Source: Branchinecta lynchi (lineage: Eukaryota > Arthropoda > Branchiopoda > Anostraca > Branchinectidae). Taken from it: DNA of 64,000 bases. The stretch lies in NCBI GenBank assembly GCA_023053575.1, contig JAKZAP010000104.1:62001-126000 (forward strand). Direction: 5' to 3'. The position numbers were made by a program, and so were the translations under genes. How positions within the stretch are numbered: position 1 is the stretch's first letter; every line of letters begins with the position of its first letter. The notes under the pieces are model-generated. The model saw only the letters and a list, made by a program, of their open reading frames with translations, was not told the origin of the DNA and searched no databases. Shown here piece after piece: positions 63,201-64,000 of this stretch.

Positions 63201-64000
63201 CCAGGTTTGTTGTTTCCCCACAAGGTTTGTTTTCTCACAAGGTTTGTTTTCCCACAAGGTTTGTTTTCCCACAAGGTTTGTTTTCCCATAAGGTTTGTTT
63301 TCCCACAAGGTTGGTTTTCCCGAAAGGTTTGTTTCCCCACAAGGTTGGTTTTCCCACAAGGTTGGTTTTCCCGCAAGGTTTGTTTTCCCACAAGGTTAGT
63401 TTTCCCGTAAGGTTTGTTTCCCCACAAGGTTTGTTTTCCCACAAGGATTGTTTTCTCACAAGGTTTGTTTTCCCACTAGGTTTGTTTTCCCACTGTGTTG
63501 GTTTTCCCAAAAGGTTCGCTTTCCCACAAGGTTGGTTTTCCCACAAGGTTGGTTTTCCCGCAGGGTTGCTTTCCCCATAAAGTTGGTTTTCCCACAAGGT
63601 TTGTTTTCTCACAAGGTTTGTTTTCCCACTAGGTTGTTTTTCCCACGAGGTTGGTTTTCCCACAAGGTTTGTTTTCCCACAAGCTTTCTTTTCTCCCAAG
63701 GTTGGTTTTCCCGCAAGGTTCGTTTCCCCACAAGGTTTGTTTTCCCACAAGGATTGTTTTCTCACAAGGTTTGTTTTCCCACTAGGTTTGTTTTCCCACT
63801 GTGTTGGTTTTCCCAAAAGGTTCGCTTTCCCACAAGGTTGGTTTTCCCACAAGGTTGGTTTTCCCGCAGGGTTGCTTTCCCCATAAGGTTGGTTTTCCCA
63901 CAAGGTTTGTTTTCCCACAAGGTTAGTTTGCCCGCAAGGTTTGTTTCCCCACAAGGTTTGTTTTCTCACAAGGTTTGTTTCCCCAAAAGGTTTGTTTTCT
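54242..64000 (-). repeat. 17-bp minisatellite array, inverted block
   Basis: The same repeat read on the minus strand (unit appears as TTTTCCCACAAGGTTTG). It runs off the window edge, so its full length is unknown. Variant units are of the same kinds as in the forward blocks, but the order is not a mirror image of the sequence left of the junction, so a simple recent inverted duplication around 54.24 kb is not supported. No gene is seen. Confidence 0.97.
54441..62010 (-). repeat. Higher-order repeat in the inverted block: 2720 bp, then 2130 bp after a deletion
   Basis: Sequence from 54441 recurs from 57161 with an offset of 2720 bp (160 units) and almost no differences. A third copy follows at an offset of 2130 bp; 590 bp are missing at a junction around 59600-59665, where CCCC runs and a truncated unit (TTTTTCCTCCCCACAAGG) mark the breakpoint. 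The third copy keeps the variant order to about 62010. These are the most similar duplicates in the window and probably the youngest. Confidence 0.88.

Noticed and set aside
1..64000. A CENP-B-box reading of the 17-bp unit
   Set aside because: The length matches, but the essential TTCG and CGGG positions of the box are not present in the consensus on either strand.
54217..64000. The inverted block as a simple inverted duplication of the forward block next to it
   Set aside because: The order of variant units moving away from the junction differs on the two sides, so the arms are not mirror copies over any long distance.

Overview
This is eukaryotic, almost certainly metazoan, DNA. About 45 kb of the 64 kb is one 17-bp minisatellite (consensus AACCTTGTGGGAAAACA and close variants), into which two mobile elements have inserted. 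I see no host gene, rRNA, tRNA or CRISPR array. An arthropod host is a reasonable guess from the element types, but nothing in the window proves it.

Layout: 1-14548 minisatellite; 14549-28997 a complete Maverick/Polinton (14,449 bp); 28998-46895 minisatellite; 46896-51485 a Ty3/gypsy-like LTR element that has lost pol and nearly all of its 3' LTR; 51486-54231 minisatellite; 54242-64000 the same minisatellite on the opposite strand. The satellite is organised into higher-order repeats of about 0.76, 1.0, 1.31, 1.39, 2.5, 2.7 and 3.1 kb, which points to repeated segmental duplication. Its 17-bp unit has no stop codon in any of six frames, so the many long ORFs across it are not genes.

The Maverick has 587-bp terminal inverted repeats, AG...CT ends and a perfect 6-bp target duplication (CTTGTG). 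Its empty site survives as a paralogous stretch of the same array near 13.78 kb. On the minus strand, read from right to left, lie a protein-primed family-B DNA polymerase, a FtsK/HerA-type packaging ATPase, a fibre-like coiled-coil protein, an AT-hook protein with a hydrophobic segment, an adenain-like protease, an rve integrase, an unknown protein, a penton-like minor capsid protein, a small basic protein and a double jelly-roll major capsid protein. A 102-codon gene lies inside each TIR and is therefore duplicated. A small membrane protein gene points rightward, and an accessory gene of unrelated style sits near the right TIR. This is a full replication, integration and virion-morphogenesis set.

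Three things stand out in the Maverick. (1) Every core start codon sits in a shared TAAATG context (usually TAATAAATG or TATAAATG), resembling a viral late promoter. (2) The protease and integrase reading frames have no such start and no suitable ATG. Each is in the -1 frame of an upstream ORF, with a canonical slippery heptamer (A_AAA_AAC and T_TTA_AAA) in the overlap, which suggests retrovirus-like programmed frameshifting or, alternatively, indels. (3) The non-core region beside the right TIR carries two perfect heat-shock-element arrays between the accessory gene and the TIR gene. Separately, most satellite units contain a match to the Su(H)/CSL consensus YGTGRGAAM, so the locus could be a very large binding-site array for that factor.
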